Source: Zoogloea sp.
GTDB lineage: Bacteria; Pseudomonadota; Gammaproteobacteria; Burkholderiales; Rhodocyclaceae
Length of the DNA stretch: 33,024 bases
NCBI GenBank assembly: GCA_023150095.1
Contig: JAKLLO010000037.1
Location: forward strand, 1 to 33,024
Reading direction: 5' to 3'
Shown in pieces: positions 31,984 through 33,024 of this stretch; the first letter of the stretch is position 1, and every line of letters starts with the position of its first letter. Both the position numbers and the translations under genes were made by a program. Below the pieces are notes generated by a model, which searched no databases, was not told the origin of the DNA, and was given only the letters and a program-made list of their open reading frames with translations.

Positions 31984-33024
31984 ATGCCAAATCACGTCAC
32001 CCTTAATGAAAGAGAGGTGCCTGTCGCACAACTCACCCCGATCGCTCGCGTCCTTCAAACTGGCCTTCTCGGGTTATTTGTCACCAGCATTGCTTGCGCT
32101 GCCGAGTCCGCGGAAGCACAAAAGGAACTCCCGGAAGCCACATTGCCGGTAGTGTCTGTTAAGGCAAGCGCTGATCAGGAAACGGCGACGGGACCGGTGC
32201 AAGGCTATGTAGCGAAGCGTAGTTCCACCGCAACAAAGACTGATACCTCGATCCTTGAAACGCCGCAGTCAGTTTCGGTGATCACTAGGGAGGAGCTTGA
32301 CGCGCGCGGAGCAACATCAGTCATCGAAGCCATTCGCTATGTGCCTGGTGTTCTTGCAGAGACCTACGGTCGCGATGATCGAGGCTTTGAGTGGTTCACC
32401 ATCCGTGGCTTCGAGAATATCTACTCTGCCAGCTATCTAGATGGCTTGCGCCAGCCGGGAAATGGCTACACAAGCCAGCAGAACGAACCCTATGGCTTGG
32501 AGCGGATTGAAGTCCTTCGTGGTCCATCATCAGTTATGTACGGCCAGGGCGATGCTGGTGGCGTCGTGGCGCGCGTAAGTAAGCGCCCCAATGTGGCCCT
32601 CAACAACGAAGTGCGGATTCAAATCGGCAACTTCGGCCGACGAGAGTTGGCAACTGACGTGGGGGGCCTCCTCTCAGAGGACGGAAGCTTGATGTATAGA
32701 CTGATTGCACTCGGCCGTGACAATCAGCCGCAAAACGACTATTCAAACTATGAAGAGAAACGTACGAAGCGTGTCTACTTAGCTCCGTCCATTACCTGGC
32801 GTCAGTCCGATGACACTTCGTTGACTCTACTTTCTGATTTTCTGGATATCCGCGCGGGGACCAATGCGACAGAGTATCTAGGAGCGGGCCAACAGCGCTC
32901 CGGAGTGCTAACCGGTGAGCCGGCTTTTGATCGACACAACCAACGACAATGGAGTCTTGGGTATCAGTTCGAGCACCGACTCGACACCACATGGACGTTC
33001 CGTCAAAACATGCGCACGGCGTCG
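31984..33024 (+). CDS. TonB-dependent siderophore receptor, N-terminal part (runs off the window)
   Basis: An open frame from the ATG at 31984 continues without a stop to the window edge (347 codons). It shows a signal-peptide-like segment (VLQTGLLGLFVTSIACAAESA), a possible TonB box LPVVSVKAS, and the plug domain with TDTSILETPQSVSVITREEL, VIEAIRYVPGVLAETYG, WFTIRGFENIYSASYLDGL and IEVLRGPSSVMYGQGDAGG. Barrel strands then begin. This is the FhuA/FpvA-like hydroxamate receptor branch, distinct from the FyuA-like receptor at 12766. No strong Shine-Dalgarno sequence precedes the ATG; a GTG at 32017 after AAAGAGAG is an alternative start. The codons use A and T in third positions more often than the neighbouring genes, suggesting separate origin. 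It lacks an obvious N-terminal signalling extension of the FpvA kind. Confidence 0.88.
   Translation, partial: MPNHVTLNEREVPVAQLTPIARVLQTGLLGLFVTSIACAAESAEAQKELPEATLPVVSVKASADQETATGPVQGYVAKRSSTATKTDTSILETPQSVSVITREELDARGATSVIEAIRYVPGVLAETYGRDDRGFEWFTIRGFENIYSASYLDGLRQPGNGYTSQQNEPYGLERIEVLRGPSSVMYGQGDAGGVVARVSKRPNVALNNEVRIQIGNFGRRELATDVGGLLSEDGSLMYRLIALGRDNQPQNDYSNYEEKRTKRVYLAPSITWRQSDDTSLTLLSDFLDIRAGTNATEYLGAGQQRSGVLTGEPAFDRHNQRQWSLGYQFEHRLDTTWTFRQNMRTAS

Noticed and set aside
1..33024. CRISPR arrays, tRNA, rRNA, integrase, transposase or att repeats
   Set aside because: I saw no regularly spaced repeats, tRNA-like cloverleaf, recombinase motifs or long terminal repeats; the mobile-element call rests on backbone gene families only.

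Overview
The window is GC-rich, densely coded DNA from a proteobacterium. Gene content (PvdA/PvdF-type hydroxamate enzymes, ornibactin-type iron-starvation promoters, genomic-island genes of a type common in Burkholderiales and pseudomonads) makes a betaproteobacterium, perhaps Comamonadaceae or another Burkholderiales, the best guess; the genus is not established. The whole stretch reads as accessory DNA: a mobile-element maintenance block followed by two iron or metal acquisition blocks.

Region 1 (1-9086) is element backbone. It holds the C-terminal part of an SF1 helicase without its Walker A region, a small histidine phosphatase, then on the minus strand DUF1173, a Cys-rich Gp3-like ('hydrolase or metal-binding') protein, an SbcD-like metallophosphoesterase and an SbcC/Rad50-like ATPase.

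Region 2 (9281-16624) is a self-contained metallophore cassette. A minus-strand operon encodes a FyuA-like TonB receptor, a SAM methyltransferase, an FptX/RhtX-like MFS permease and a saccharopine-dehydrogenase-like reductase, the last three joined by ATGA overlaps. It is divergent from a PchR-like AraC regulator, with a perfect Fur-type palindrome between them. Beside it lies an autoregulated, probably leaderless MerR gene followed by a carboxymuconolactone-decarboxylase-like gene.

Region 3 (16741-33024) is a hydroxamate siderophore locus. It has a fur paralogue and a six-gene minus-strand operon (PvdE-type ABC exporter, PepSY reductase, a DUF5916 outer-membrane protein broken by a one-base slip in a seven-base homopolymer, TonB, ExbB, ExbD). 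It also has a FhuF-like ferri-siderophore reductase and a second minus-strand operon (PvdF-like formyltransferase, HDAC/acetylpolyamine-amidohydrolase-like enzyme, PvdQ-like acylase). On the plus strand are a PvdA-like ornithine N5-monooxygenase and the start of a siderophore receptor that runs off the right edge. PvdA plus PvdF predict N5-formyl-N5-hydroxyornithine as a building block. The NRPS, MbtH protein and the ECF sigma factor are not in the window and are expected to the right.

The most striking regulatory signal is a set of three near-identical promoter motifs, TAAACAA...TCGTCTTG with the TAAA-N17-CGTC spacing of OrbS/PvdS-type iron-starvation sigma factors. They sit upstream of the export/TonB operon, the formyltransferase operon and the monooxygenase gene, tying region 3 into one regulon. 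Region 2 lacks this motif and carries a Fur box and AraC regulator instead, so the two metal-uptake blocks appear to be controlled separately.
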